Assembly: GCF_050433395.1 (NCBI RefSeq)
Contig: NZ_JBNPXH010000008.1
Span: 62,001 to 126,000, forward strand
Origin: Mobilitalea torta
GTDB lineage: Bacteria > Bacillota > Clostridia > Lachnospirales > Lachnospiraceae
Reading direction: 5' to 3'
DNA length: 64,000 bases
The notes under the pieces were generated by a model, which saw only the letters and a list, made by a program, of their open reading frames with translations, was not told the origin of the DNA and did not search any database. How positions within the stretch are numbered: the first letter of the stretch is position 1; each line of letters starts with the position of its first letter. Shown piece by piece: positions 7,220 through 15,946 of this stretch. A program made the translations under genes and the position numbers.

Positions 7220-9556
7220 ATGGAGTGGAAAATGAATCCCAATGCGGTCAACCAATTTCCGAAAGGAAGCATTATTTATACGGAAGGGGAACCGGTAGAC
7301 AGCGTTGGAATGATTATCAAGGGTCGGGTAATGCTGCATAACCAAGGGGCGAGAATAATTCTGGGTTCGGGCTCCTTTCTTGGAATTCATGATTTATACA
7401 AAGGAAAACATCAGAGTACCTACACGGCGATAGATGACTTAATACTCTTTGCTTATCCCATCAGCAGGGTGGAGGAGCTGGACACGATATTAAGTGTGAA
7501 TAAGGATTACCATGGTTTTATGGTGGCTTCTTATTATAAGATAATCTATGAGCTGGATCAGATTTATCACGGGCTACTTCGAGGCAGTTCCGCTCTTTAT
7601 AATTTCTTGAAGGAATATGAGCAAAAATATTTGAATTTGGCGGCACGCCAGGGAATTAGGGATAAGGCGGTGGAGCGGATAGCCGGACTGAAGATGAGGG
7701 ACAGCGATATGGAGTTGCTGCCGGACCGGATTCAGTATTATATCGAGTGCAGAAATCTGCCTTTGGATGCGGTGAAAACATTCTATTCCTATGGGAATCT
7801 GGTCACTCTGTACCAGGTGGAGGATCAGGTGAATATCGTCAACCAGCAGATCGAGCTTCTTGGAGAGATGGCGCAGGACTATGTGGCCATGGCTTACTGT
7901 CTCATAGATGAGACGGATACCTGTCTGTTTCGGCTGGTTGCCGAACTGTCCATATCCATGGATAACCGAAACGGTACCAGCAATGAAATAATGGAGATGA
8001 TGGATAGTATCATTGAACAGGTGAATCAGGCGGAGACTCTGGTGGAGAGGATGCTAGGAATCCAGTTCAATGTGAATCGCAAGAGAATGGAGGAGATTTA
8101 TCACCTGCTGCTTTCCTCGAATCAAGAGGAGAGGGTAGATTCTGAGCTTCTTTTGAAGTATTCCCAGGAGGATACGGCCAATGCCCTGGAGGAAATGAAG
8201 GATTCTTTCTCCAAGATATTGGCTTATGGAAGGCTTCAGGGAGAGAAGGCAGAGGAGATGCAGGCTGCCATGCAGGATTTTGTCTATATGAAGGACAAGT
8301 TCTCCACAGAGGATACCGCCCGCCGGTTGAGAAGGAAGCTTGCGGAGCATCATTATGAGATCTATCTCCCGGTATTTATCAGGGCTTACAAGGAGAAGAA
8401 GATTCCACGTATTATTGACATGTTCTTAAGATATGGCTTTGCGGATGAGAGGCTGCTTACACAGGATCAGCTGCTGGCGCTCTATTTCCTCAAGGAAGAG
8501 GAGCGGGAAGCGAAAATTTGCAAGATATATGATATTAAGGAATGGCTGACGCTGATTTACGAAGGAAAGAAGGAACCCTCCAAAAATGAATTTGATATGG
8601 AGTATCCGGAATATCTGGCAGGCCTGCGCAAACAGAACAGGCTGAAAGAAGCAGATATGGCAAAGGAACTGACGAGTAACGCGGGCAAGCTTCATTATGA
8701 GATACAGAATATGTTCCGCTGCAATAATCGTATTACCAACGGACAGATCAGCAGCTTTGTGCCATTTTTACATAAGGATCAGTGGTCCAACACGGTGGAG
8801 AAGCTTCTGGTAAAGACGGAGAAGGTAACTGAGACGCTTGCGTCAATCCTGCGGATTGATTATTCTGTTTTTGACCGTGAGGTGATCTATTTCAGCCAGG
8901 AGAAAAATATTACGAAGGAATATGTGATCCGACGGATATTCCCGGATATCATTCTGATGCCCACGGTGGGGACAAACGGAATCATGTGGCAGGAGATTTC
9001 GGGTAAACGGCGGGATACACCGGGGCGCTTCCTTCTGCCCATCTTTTCCGATATGAATCTGGGAGTGCTGTTAATCCGTATTCTGGGACGTTTCCGATGG
9101 GAGTTGTGCCGTACTATCGAGGGAATCGCATGGAACGATATTCAAAATAGGTCCCTCACCTCAGAGTATAGTGATTATCTCCAGTTCTACCGCAAGAACA
9201 GGGAGTTGTCGGAGGAGAAGAAGGAGAAGATCAAGAACCAGATACAGAAGGGACGCAATAACAGCCGGGAAATATTTGTGATGGATTATGAACAGTGGAT
9301 CGGATATGAGTCCACGGGAGCAATCAAGCTCAATAAGCCGGTCAGGGAGATAATGGCTACCTATTGTCCCTTCAGCAAGGAAATCCGGGAACAGATCCGG
9401 CAGCAGCCCCTGTTCGAGGAGGCTATGGCCCGTTATAACCGTGAGAAGCAAAGGAAAGTCCGTGAGATAGAAGGACGGCATCGGTTGCTGCAGAAGGAGA
9501 ATATAGAAATTCCCAAAGAATTAGTGGATACGTTGAATTATTACCGCGATCTGTGA
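7220..9556 (+). CDS. Large cyclic-nucleotide-binding-domain protein of unknown function
   Basis: A 778-residue protein. Residues about 10-110 form a Crp-like cyclic-nucleotide-binding domain (FPKGSIIYTEGEPVDSVGMI, IKGRVMLHN, ILGSGSFLGIHDLY). No helix-turn-helix follows; instead there are more than 600 residues of charged, mostly helical sequence without a family I recognise, with conserved-looking patches (RRIFPDIILMPTVGTNGIMWQE, FLLPIF, LGRFRWELCRTIEGIAWND). There is no membrane span or signal peptide, so it is probably cytosolic. The domain could sense a small ligand or only be structural. ATG 7220 follows AGGCGGTG. It is monocistronic, with a strong terminator after it. Confidence 0.8.
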   Translation: MEWKMNPNAVNQFPKGSIIYTEGEPVDSVGMIIKGRVMLHNQGARIILGSGSFLGIHDLYKGKHQSTYTAIDDLILFAYPISRVEELDTILSVNKDYHGFMVASYYKIIYELDQIYHGLLRGSSALYNFLKEYEQKYLNLAARQGIRDKAVERIAGLKMRDSDMELLPDRIQYYIECRNLPLDAVKTFYSYGNLVTLYQVEDQVNIVNQQIELLGEMAQDYVAMAYCLIDETDTCLFRLVAELSISMDNRNGTSNEIMEMMDSIIEQVNQAETLVERMLGIQFNVNRKRMEEIYHLLLSSNQEERVDSELLLKYSQEDTANALEEMKDSFSKILAYGRLQGEKAEEMQAAMQDFVYMKDKFSTEDTARRLRRKLAEHHYEIYLPVFIRAYKEKKIPRIIDMFLRYGFADERLLTQDQLLALYFLKEEEREAKICKIYDIKEWLTLIYEGKKEPSKNEFDMEYPEYLAGLRKQNRLKEADMAKELTSNAGKLHYEIQNMFRCNNRITNGQISSFVPFLHKDQWSNTVEKLLVKTEKVTETLASILRIDYSVFDREVIYFSQEKNITKEYVIRRIFPDIILMPTVGTNGIMWQEISGKRRDTPGRFLLPIFSDMNLGVLLIRILGRFRWELCRTIEGIAWNDIQNRSLTSEYSDYLQFYRKNRELSEEKKEKIKNQIQKGRNNSREIFVMDYEQWIGYESTGAIKLNKPVREIMATYCPFSKEIREQIRQQPLFEEAMARYNREKQRKVREIEGRHRLLQKENIEIPKELVDTLNYYRDL

Positions 9557-9591
9557 TGAGAGCGGGAAGATCCAGTGTTTTATGCCCATTG

Positions 9592-9631
9592 ACAGGGTTT
9601 CTGAACTTTTATTCAGAAACCCTGTTTTTTG
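9592..9631 (+). terminator. Strong intrinsic terminator after the cNMP-domain gene
   Basis: ACAGGGTTTCTGAA (9592-9605) is the exact complement of TTCAGAAACCCTGT (9612-9625), followed by TTTTTT. Confidence 0.95.
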
Positions 9632-9689
9632 CGAATATGTAGAGGAGTATTCTGTGAGGCTATAGAAGAAATAGACAAAATGAAACTGT

Positions 9690-9899
9690 AAATTTATGTA
9701 CATGCTGCATTTTTTAGAACTTAAGAAATTTTATAAAGACATAGATTTTGACATTAATAATCCGTTGCATCGTTGGTTAATGTTTTTTAACCGAAACCTT
9801 AGTGAAGATCGATTAAAGGAGATGATTCGCATGGATGGAGCAATCTTAATATCAACTGAGTTATCATATAATTCCAGCTCTTTGCACTTGTCTAAATAG
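9690..9899 (+). pseudogene. Remnant of an Rpn/PD-(D/E)XK-type transposase or nuclease
   Basis: Residues encoded from 9696 (HFLELKKFYKDIDFDI, NPLHRWLMFF, LKEMIRMDGAI) match what I recall of the C-terminal part of Rpn family recombination-promoting nucleases. Nothing of the catalytic N-terminal part is present: upstream in-frame sequence soon meets stops, and the family-like match ends after about 48 residues. The remaining 18 codons look unrelated. There is no usable ribosome site. It is best read as a decayed piece of a mobile-element gene, and marks past insertion at this intergenic spot. Confidence 0.7.
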
Positions 9900-9960
9900 G
9901 TGACAAATGGTAGTATTATAGAAAAAGAGAACAAGCCTTGGGCAGTGATAGGGAAGGACA

Positions 9961-9996
9961 TACATTGCAAACAATAGATACCTTGTTTACAATGTA
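9961..9996. repeat. 14 bp near-perfect inverted repeat before the TPR/P-loop gene
   Basis: TACATTGCAAACAA (9961-9974) and TTGTTTACAATGTA (9983-9996) pair at 13 of 14 positions across an 8 nt spacer. It ends about 10 bases before the AAGGAGG site of the next gene, so it could be an operator or an mRNA hairpin. Confidence 0.6.
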
Positions 9997-10020
9997 CGAA
10001 AATACGAAGGAGGTTGCAGC

Positions 10021-12102
10021 ATGGGAAGCTATGAGAACATTGTAAAAATAGAAGAGATGAGAAAAAGACTTGAAGAAGGCGACGCGGCATCTGCTCAGAA
10101 GGTTCTTGATACAATGGATATTAAGAAAATAAAAAACATGTCGGACCTAAGCCTGATTGCGGAGGTTAATGCAGAAAACGAAAGATATGAGGAGGCAGCC
10201 CGGCTGTTTCTTAAAATATATGAGAAAACCAGATCAAGAAAATCTCTGTTCTATCTGGTGGAACTTTCAATAAAGATGGGGAAGATCGAAGATGCCCGGT
10301 ATTACTTGGAAGAGTATCAGAAGCTGGCACCCAGGGATTTTTACAAGTATATATTTCGTTACCGGATTGAGCTCCTGAGTAATGAACCCTTCGAAACGTT
10401 AATCGAAACGCTGGAGACACTGAAGAAAACCGAATACATGGAGCAGTGGGCTTATGAGCTGGCTAAGACCTATTATAGAGCAGGAATGGAGAAGGAATGC
10501 ATCCGGGAATGCTCTGATATTATACTGTGGTTTGGGGAAGGGGTTTATGTAGAAAAAGCAAAAATTCTGCGGTCTTATTTTTCCGACGGAGCAGATAAGC
10601 AAAAGATTATTGAGAATTTGAAGCGTCGTGCCCAGGAGGAAGCGGGGCAGGATGACAGACATGGCAAGAGCGATACGGAAGGGCACGCCGCTGATATTCA
10701 TAAGACAGAAGAGAATGCGGCAGCAGAAGAAATGTCGTTTTTTGAGACAACAGAGGAGGAGCCTGCTTCCCAACAGGAAAGGGAGCAGCAGAATGAAACC
10801 GATGTACCGGATGAAACGCTTTGGCAGGATTCTGCGGGGTTGGAAGATGTCCTGAGAAGGGATATCCAAAGCATGATGTCGGAAGAGGATTATCTTGGCG
10901 AGGAACCAGAATTGTCCGGAGAGAATTACCTTAGCGAGGAATCAGAACGGGAAGAAGGGGGATATTCCGGAGAAAAAGCAGAACTGTCCGAAAAGGAATA
11001 CTCCGGTGGGGAATCAGAGTTGCCCGAAGAGGAAACACCTGCAAGGGAATCGAACTTGACCCAAGGCGAGGACTTTGCGGGAGAAACGGAGCTGATAGGA
11101 GAGGCATACTTTGACGAGGAAACAGAGCTGGCAGAAGAGACATATCTTGACGAAGAAACAGAGCTGACAGAAGAGGCAGCATATTTTAGCGGGAAGTCAT
11201 ACATTGCGGGAGAAGCGGAATTGGCCGGAAGCTCGGAGCTGGACACGGAACAGGAACTCAGAGAAGAGGATGAGTGGAACGAGGAAGCTGCACCGGAGGA
11301 ATCGAACGAAGAGGAAGACGATAAAAAGTTGAATCAGCTTTCTCAATCGCTGGGTTTTGATCTTGGGGAGATATTTTATGATTTTTTGCATGTAAAATCA
11401 ATTAAGAGGCAGCTGGTCAAGAGCCTGGAAGACATCCTTAATTCCCGTGCAAAGACCGTGCAAATGATTATTACCGGAACTGCGGGCACAGGTAAGACCG
11501 CTTTGGCGAAGGAGATTACCATGTTCCTGTACAGGGCGGGGAAGCTGAAGTCCTCCAGAATTGCGAAGATAGATGCGGGTAAACTAAATACCATAGACCT
11601 TCGTTCCAAAAAAGAGACGTTAAGGGATTGCTGTCTGGTGATCGAGAATGCAAGCGAATTGAAGCGGGAGACCATTGACGGTATACTTGAACTGTGCCGT
11701 ATTCTGCGAGGGAATATAGCGGTAGTACTAGAAGAAAATAAGAGTAATATCAACAAGCTGTTCCGGGTATACCCCAAGCTTATGGATTTGTTCAAGAACC
11801 GGATCCATCTTCCCGGATACACTCCAAAGGACTGGATGGGCTTTGCCGGGATTGCCCTTGAGCGGCAGGGATATCGGTTGAGTGAGAAAGCGGAAGCCCT
11901 GTTGTATCATAAAATAAACCAGATTGCCGGACAGCCCGAAGCGACCCTGAATCTGACACAGATTCAGAAGCTGATGCAGACGGCGACGCATGCGGCGGAT
12001 GTCAGAGCCGAGAGGCCGTCAGATGCTCCCACAGCCCGGAATGCATCGGGTGAAATGGAGATGCTGACAATACTGCCGGAAGATTTTATCGGTAATGCCT
12101 AA
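10021..12102 (+). CDS. TPR-like / acidic-repeat / P-loop ATPase fusion protein
   Basis: A 693-residue protein with three parts. Residues 1-205 are helical TPR-like repeats (ERYEEAARLFLKIYEKT, GKIEDARYYLEEYQKLAP). Residues about 215-435 are a highly acidic, low-complexity region with degenerate repeats of the type EExYxxEETEL. Residues about 440-660 form an AAA-like ATPase domain with Walker A GTAGTGKT (about 486-493), a CLVIENASEL Walker B-like strand lacking the usual DE pair, and an RIHLPGYTPKDW segment resembling the AAA lid of CbxX/CfqX-type proteins. No membrane segment is seen. AAGGAGG precedes the ATG. The function is unknown; scaffold-plus-ATPase is my inference. Confidence 0.8.
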   Translation: MGSYENIVKIEEMRKRLEEGDAASAQKVLDTMDIKKIKNMSDLSLIAEVNAENERYEEAARLFLKIYEKTRSRKSLFYLVELSIKMGKIEDARYYLEEYQKLAPRDFYKYIFRYRIELLSNEPFETLIETLETLKKTEYMEQWAYELAKTYYRAGMEKECIRECSDIILWFGEGVYVEKAKILRSYFSDGADKQKIIENLKRRAQEEAGQDDRHGKSDTEGHAADIHKTEENAAAEEMSFFETTEEEPASQQEREQQNETDVPDETLWQDSAGLEDVLRRDIQSMMSEEDYLGEEPELSGENYLSEESEREEGGYSGEKAELSEKEYSGGESELPEEETPARESNLTQGEDFAGETELIGEAYFDEETELAEETYLDEETELTEEAAYFSGKSYIAGEAELAGSSELDTEQELREEDEWNEEAAPEESNEEEDDKKLNQLSQSLGFDLGEIFYDFLHVKSIKRQLVKSLEDILNSRAKTVQMIITGTAGTGKTALAKEITMFLYRAGKLKSSRIAKIDAGKLNTIDLRSKKETLRDCCLVIENASELKRETIDGILELCRILRGNIAVVLEENKSNINKLFRVYPKLMDLFKNRIHLPGYTPKDWMGFAGIALERQGYRLSEKAEALLYHKINQIAGQPEATLNLTQIQKLMQTATHAADVRAERPSDAPTARNASGEMEMLTILPEDFIGNA

Positions 12103-12182
12103 AAAGCTGTACCCTGGCAGGCAACTCCGGGTGGTGCCGCCTGCAGCCCGCCTGGCAGTGCTGCTGCCGCGCAGCGTTAGGA

Positions 12183-12524
12183 TCAGACTTTGAACTGGAT
12201 GGTAATATTATTGGGAAGCTTCTGCCCTTTTTTAGATGCTACATTGGTTGTCACATGAAGCAGATAGGATTCATTTTTGTTATAGGGGGCCAAAGGCTCG
12301 ATCTCGATGCAGTTTTCGACGGAATTATATCGGATATTTGTCTGCAGGGGATTCTGGTTCATGGAAGTTACATATAGATTACGGTTATTTACAGTAGCGG
12401 GATTGAGCGGAGCTGTAAACTTGATCTTCCAAACAAAGCTGTTGGTTTTAAATTTTAAATTCTGTTTTACTCTATGAGCAGGACTCCCCACAATTGATTC
12501 GATGGTTATAAAATTGCTGGGCAT
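12183..12524 (-). CDS. Small stand-alone Ig-like (Big_5/SbsA-type) domain protein
   Basis: A 113-residue protein that is almost entirely one bacterial Ig-like domain: FTAPLNPATVNNRNLYV, then IEIEPLAPYNKNESYLLHV and a closing strand NITIQFKV. This is the pattern of domains normally strung together in S-layer and surface proteins. It has no signal peptide, lipobox or anchor, so it appears cytosolic or exported by an unrecognised route. AAAGGGAG lies upstream of the ATG. It converges on the TPR/P-loop gene, with a GC-rich 80 base gap between. It may be a fragment of a larger surface protein that kept a start codon. Confidence 0.7.
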   Translation of the reverse strand: MPSNFITIESIVGSPAHRVKQNLKFKTNSFVWKIKFTAPLNPATVNNRNLYVTSMNQNPLQTNIRYNSVENCIEIEPLAPYNKNESYLLHVTTNVASKKGQKLPNNITIQFKV

Positions 12525-12762
12525 ACTTTATTCATCTCCCTTTGCTAATATCTAATTCACTTGTATTATAGCATATATTATGAAAACTTCAACCAAGAAG
12601 AGTGATTTTACGGCAGTCGGGAAGAGTAAGTTGAAAATGGAAATAAAAAAAAGGAATAAAATAGCGGTTACTACTTAAAATATAACTAGCTATTTTTTTA
12701 GTTGATTTCCACACCCAAGGAAGGGGAGGGACATCCGGCGCGTCAGTTTTTTTAAAAAACAA

Positions 12763-12790
12763 TTTACAAAACACCACATTGTGGTATAAT
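12763..12790 (+). promoter_or_regulatory. murA promoter with palindrome abutting the -10 box
   Basis: TTTACA (12763-12768), a 16 base spacer and TATAAT (12785-12790). The inverted repeat ACCACA-T-TGTGGT (12773-12785) fills the spacer and ends in the first base of the -10 box, as in the repeat promoters at 28.7 and 34.9 kb. The rest of the 12525-12878 gap is AT-rich and holds nothing else I can name. Confidence 0.6.
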
Positions 12791-12878
12791 CAAATTGGCA
12801 ATAAAAATTTAACAAAATCTTAAGGCATTTTATATGCAATATTAACAAACTGAAGTTCGATAAATTATGAGGTGCACA

Positions 12879-14177
12879 ATGGAGCAATATATTATTAAAG
12901 GCGGCAGACCGCTTTTTGGAGAGGTGACAATCAGTGGTTATAAGAACGCGGCCCTTGGAATTATCGCCGCAGCAATTATGACCGATGAAACTGTTAAAAT
13001 AGAGAATGTACCACACATCAGAGATATTGACGTTCTGTTACAGGTGATTGAAGATATTGGAGCAAAGGTGGAACGGGTTGGCAGGAATACCATTACCATC
13101 AGCGGAAGTAAGATTAATACAGTAGATGTTGATTTTGATTATGTCAGGAAAATTCGTGCCTCCTATTATCTGGTAGGAGCTTTGCTTGGTAAATATAAAT
13201 GTGCCAAGGTGGCTTTGCCCGGCGGCTGCAATATCGGCAGCAGACCCATTGAGCAGCACATCAAGGGCTTTGAGGCTTTGGAGGCAAAGGTTAAGATAGA
13301 GCACGGTATGATTTGTGCCGAGACGGAGGAATTAAAGGGAGCCCATATTTATTTTGACTGCTCCAGTGTTGGTGCTACCATTAATGTAATGCTGGCCGCC
13401 TGTATGGCGGACGGTCTTACGATTCTGGAGAATTCGGCCAAAGAGCCCCATGTAGTTGATGTGGCTAACTTTTTAAACAGTATGGGCGCCAATATCAAGG
13501 GCGCAGGTACGGATGTGATCCGTATCAAGGGCGTGCAGAAGCTCCATGGAAGTGAGTATTCTATTATTCCCGACCAGATTGAAGCGGGGACCTTTATGTT
13601 TGCGGCGGCAGCAACGAAGGGTAATATCCTGATTAAGAATGTAATTCCGAAGCATCTGGAGGCTTTTACAGCAAAGCTTCTGGAAATCGGAGCGCAGGTG
13701 GAGGAGTTTGATGATATGGTGCGTGTAAGAGCGGATCGTAAATTAGGCAACTCCCATGTAAAGACCCTGGTGTATCCGGGTTTTTTAACGGATATGCAGC
13801 CTCAGATGACCACCCTGCTGGCAATATCCAAGGGAACCAGTATCGTAACAGAGAGTATTTTTGAAAACCGCTTTAAATACGTGGATGAGCTGACCCGTAT
13901 GGGGGCATCCATTAAAGTGGAAGGCAATACCGCTATTATCGAGGGAGTGGAGCGCCTTACCGGTGCCAGCGTATGCGCGCCTGATCTCAGAGGAGGCGTT
14001 GCCCTGGTGATGGCAGGCTTGATGGCGGAAGGATATACCATTGTGGAGAATATCGAATTTATCGAGCGCGGCTATGAAAAGTTTGAGAAAAAGATGCAGC
14101 AGCTGGGCGCCGCCATGGTGAAGGTGGATTCTGCCGATATGAAAGCGATTCGGAAGTTCAAGCTGAAGGTTGGATGA
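12879..14177 (+). CDS. murA: UDP-N-acetylglucosamine 1-carboxyvinyltransferase
   Basis: Transfers enolpyruvyl from PEP to UDP-GlcNAc, the first committed step of peptidoglycan synthesis in the cytosol. The 432-residue protein has the KNAAL substrate loop near the N-terminus and the catalytic loop PGGCNIGSRPIEQH with Cys near residue 117, the fosfomycin target (E. coli Cys115). DLRGGVALVMAGL and the C-terminal YEKFEKKMQQLGA are also typical. ATG 12879 has GAGGTG just upstream; an in-frame ATG at 12867 overlaps that site. Firmicutes often carry two paralogues; this one cannot be assigned as MurA1 or MurA2 from sequence alone. Confidence 0.96.
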   Translation: MEQYIIKGGRPLFGEVTISGYKNAALGIIAAAIMTDETVKIENVPHIRDIDVLLQVIEDIGAKVERVGRNTITISGSKINTVDVDFDYVRKIRASYYLVGALLGKYKCAKVALPGGCNIGSRPIEQHIKGFEALEAKVKIEHGMICAETEELKGAHIYFDCSSVGATINVMLAACMADGLTILENSAKEPHVVDVANFLNSMGANIKGAGTDVIRIKGVQKLHGSEYSIIPDQIEAGTFMFAAAATKGNILIKNVIPKHLEAFTAKLLEIGAQVEEFDDMVRVRADRKLGNSHVKTLVYPGFLTDMQPQMTTLLAISKGTSIVTESIFENRFKYVDELTRMGASIKVEGNTAIIEGVERLTGASVCAPDLRGGVALVMAGLMAEGYTIVENIEFIERGYEKFEKKMQQLGAAMVKVDSADMKAIRKFKLKVG

Positions 14178-14235
14178 TTAAGGCAGGCTGAGACGAGCAT
14201 AAGATTGAGATAAAGATGGCGAATAAAAATATTAC

Positions 14236-14264
14236 TTGACGAATTCAGTCATTCGTTATATTCT
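14236..14264 (+). promoter_or_regulatory. Promoter of the SAM riboswitch-metK unit
   Basis: TTGACG (14236-14241), a 17 base spacer and TATTCT (14259-14264) place the transcript start about 30 bases before the riboswitch. Confidence 0.7.
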
Positions 14265-14302
14265 ATTGTTACCAGACAGCATAATTAAATATTTTAATAT
14301 TT

Positions 14303-14398
14303 CTCTTATTCAGAGTGACGGAGAGTAAGGCTCTATGAAGTCACGGCAACCCCAGAAATGGAAGGTGCCAACCTGAGCGAGTAATCGAACAATAAGAG
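14303..14398 (+). promoter_or_regulatory. SAM-I (S-box) riboswitch
   Basis: P1 is perfect: CTCTTATT (14303-14310) with AATAAGAG (14391-14398). Inside are the S-box signatures AGAGTGACGGAG, GGCTCTATGAAGTCACGGCAACC, AAGGTGCCAACCTGAGCGAG and GAACAATAAGAG. It lies upstream of metK, the usual target. When SAM is bound, the terminator at 14420-14448 should form and stop transcription. Confidence 0.95.
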
Positions 14399-14419
14399 GA
14401 TTTGACCGACAAGGGTATC

Positions 14420-14448
14420 AAGTCCGCATATTGCGGACTTATTTTTTT
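14420..14448 (+). terminator. Riboswitch-controlled terminator
   Basis: AAGTCCGCA (14420-14428) pairs exactly with TGCGGACTT (14432-14440), followed by a run of T. It is the expression platform of the SAM-I riboswitch. Confidence 0.92.
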
Positions 14449-14465
14449 GACTAGTTGAAGTGTAC

Positions 14466-14529
14466 AAGGCGAGACGATTTTTACTTGCCGTTGTGAACAT
14501 AAGGCAAGATGATCTTTACTTGCCGTTGT
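14466..14529 (+). repeat. Tandem 29 bp imperfect repeat between riboswitch and metK
   Basis: Copy 1 (14466-14494) and copy 2 (14501-14529) agree at 26 of 29 bases and both end in TTTACTTGCCGTTGT, at a 35 base period. The repeat is in the metK mRNA leader after the terminator. Each copy can form a short hairpin (GGCAAG with CTTGCC in copy 2). Confidence 0.75.
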
Positions 14530-14563
14530 TTAATCCCGCGGAATGCGGCAGAATGGAGGAAAT

Positions 14564-15760
14564 ATGCAAAAGAGATTATTTACATCAGAATCAGTGACAG
14601 AAGGGCATCCCGACAAAATATGTGATCAGATTTCAGACGCGGTTCTGGATGCATTGTTAGAGCAGGACCCTATGAGCAGGGTTGCTTGTGAGACAGCCAT
14701 TACCACCGGCCTGGTGCTGGTAATGGGCGAGATTACCACCTCCGGATATGTGGATATCCAGAAAATCGCACGTGATACCATCCGTGAAATCGGCTATGAC
14801 CGTTCGGAGTACGGCTTTGACGCCAATACCTGCGGAGTCATCGTAGCATTGGACGAGCAGTCCAAGGACATTGCGCTGGGAGTGGATACGGCCTTTGAAG
14901 TGAAGGAACACCTTGCGGAGGACGAAGAGCTGTCCAAGATCGGTGCCGGAGACCAGGGCATGATGTTTGGCTATGCGACTAATGAGACAGAGGAGTATAT
15001 GCCCTATCCCATTTCTCTTGCTCATAAGCTGACCAGACAGCTGACGAAGGTAAGGAAGGATAAGACCCTGCCCTACCTCAGACCGGACGGCAAGTCCCAG
15101 GTGACAGTGGAATATGATGAGAACGGAAAACCGATCCATCTCAATGCGGTGGTATTGTCCACGCAGCACGATGAGGAGATCAGCATTGAGCAGCTGAGAA
15201 AGGATATCAGAAAATATGTCCTGGATGAAATCCTTCCTCAAGAATTGATTGATGAGAAAACCAAATTCTATATTAATCCTACAGGGCGCTTTGTTATTGG
15301 CGGACCCAACGGAGACAGCGGCCTGACCGGAAGGAAGATTATCGTAGACACCTACGGCGGTTATGCAAGACACGGCGGCGGAGCATTTTCCGGCAAGGAC
15401 TGCACCAAGGTAGACCGTTCGGCTTCCTATGCAGCCCGCTATGTCGCTAAGAATCTTGTGGCATCCGGCCTGGCGGACCGCTGTGAGATTCAGCTATCCT
15501 ATGCCATCGGAGTGGCAGAACCTACTTCCATCATGCTGGATACCTTCGGAACCGGAAGGCTGCCGGAGGAGGAGCTGGTAACTATTGTACGCAGACATTT
15601 CGATCTTCGCCCCGCGGGCATCATTAAGATGCTGGACCTTCGCAGGCCGATTTATAAGCAGACCGCTGCTTACGGACATTTCGGAAGACTGGAGCTGGAG
15701 ATTCCCTGGGAGAGTCTGGACAAGGCAGAGGAGCTGAAGCAGTATCTGAACGGGAAATGA
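14564..15760 (+). CDS. metK: S-adenosylmethionine synthetase
   Basis: Makes S-adenosylmethionine from methionine and ATP. The 398-residue protein has all family signatures: SVTEGHPDKICDQISDA at the N-terminus, GAGDQGMMFGYA, the GGAFSGKDCTKVDRSASYAARY P-loop region and the C-terminal FGTGRLPEEE. ATG 14564 has GGAGG nine bases upstream; an in-frame ATG at 14543 lies before this site and is less likely. It is controlled by the SAM-I riboswitch, so its product shuts off its own transcription. A terminator follows directly. Confidence 0.97.
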   Translation: MQKRLFTSESVTEGHPDKICDQISDAVLDALLEQDPMSRVACETAITTGLVLVMGEITTSGYVDIQKIARDTIREIGYDRSEYGFDANTCGVIVALDEQSKDIALGVDTAFEVKEHLAEDEELSKIGAGDQGMMFGYATNETEEYMPYPISLAHKLTRQLTKVRKDKTLPYLRPDGKSQVTVEYDENGKPIHLNAVVLSTQHDEEISIEQLRKDIRKYVLDEILPQELIDEKTKFYINPTGRFVIGGPNGDSGLTGRKIIVDTYGGYARHGGGAFSGKDCTKVDRSASYAARYVAKNLVASGLADRCEIQLSYAIGVAEPTSIMLDTFGTGRLPEEELVTIVRRHFDLRPAGIIKMLDLRRPIYKQTAAYGHFGRLELEIPWESLDKAEELKQYLNGK

Positions 15761-15793
15761 AGTAGGAGCAGTAATTAAAGTAATATAACCCTC

Positions 15794-15832
15794 AGGCCAT
15801 GGGAAGGATGTTTCCTATGGCCTTTCTCTTTA
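15794..15832 (+). terminator. Intrinsic terminator of metK
   Basis: AGGCCATGGGAA (15794-15805) pairs with TTCCTATGGCCT (15812-15823) with one G-U pair, followed by TTCTCTTT. Confidence 0.85.
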
Positions 15833-15946
15833 CCGGGAAGGCCTGTCTTGGTTTCCGTATTTCATGGAAACTTTAGAAAGGTTAGAGTATTTTTCTGTGC
15901 ATATAGTAAAAATAAATGCTATAATGGAAGTAATATTTACGAAAGG

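Noticed and set aside
10870..11260. Tandem repeats in the DNA of the TPR/P-loop gene
   Set aside because: They encode degenerate acidic protein repeats in frame and are part of the gene, not a separate repeat element.
12104..12182. GC-rich segment with GGCAGGC / GCCTGC pairs as a terminator
   Set aside because: There is no T-run on either strand and several weak folds compete; it is only a possible convergent-transcript hairpin.
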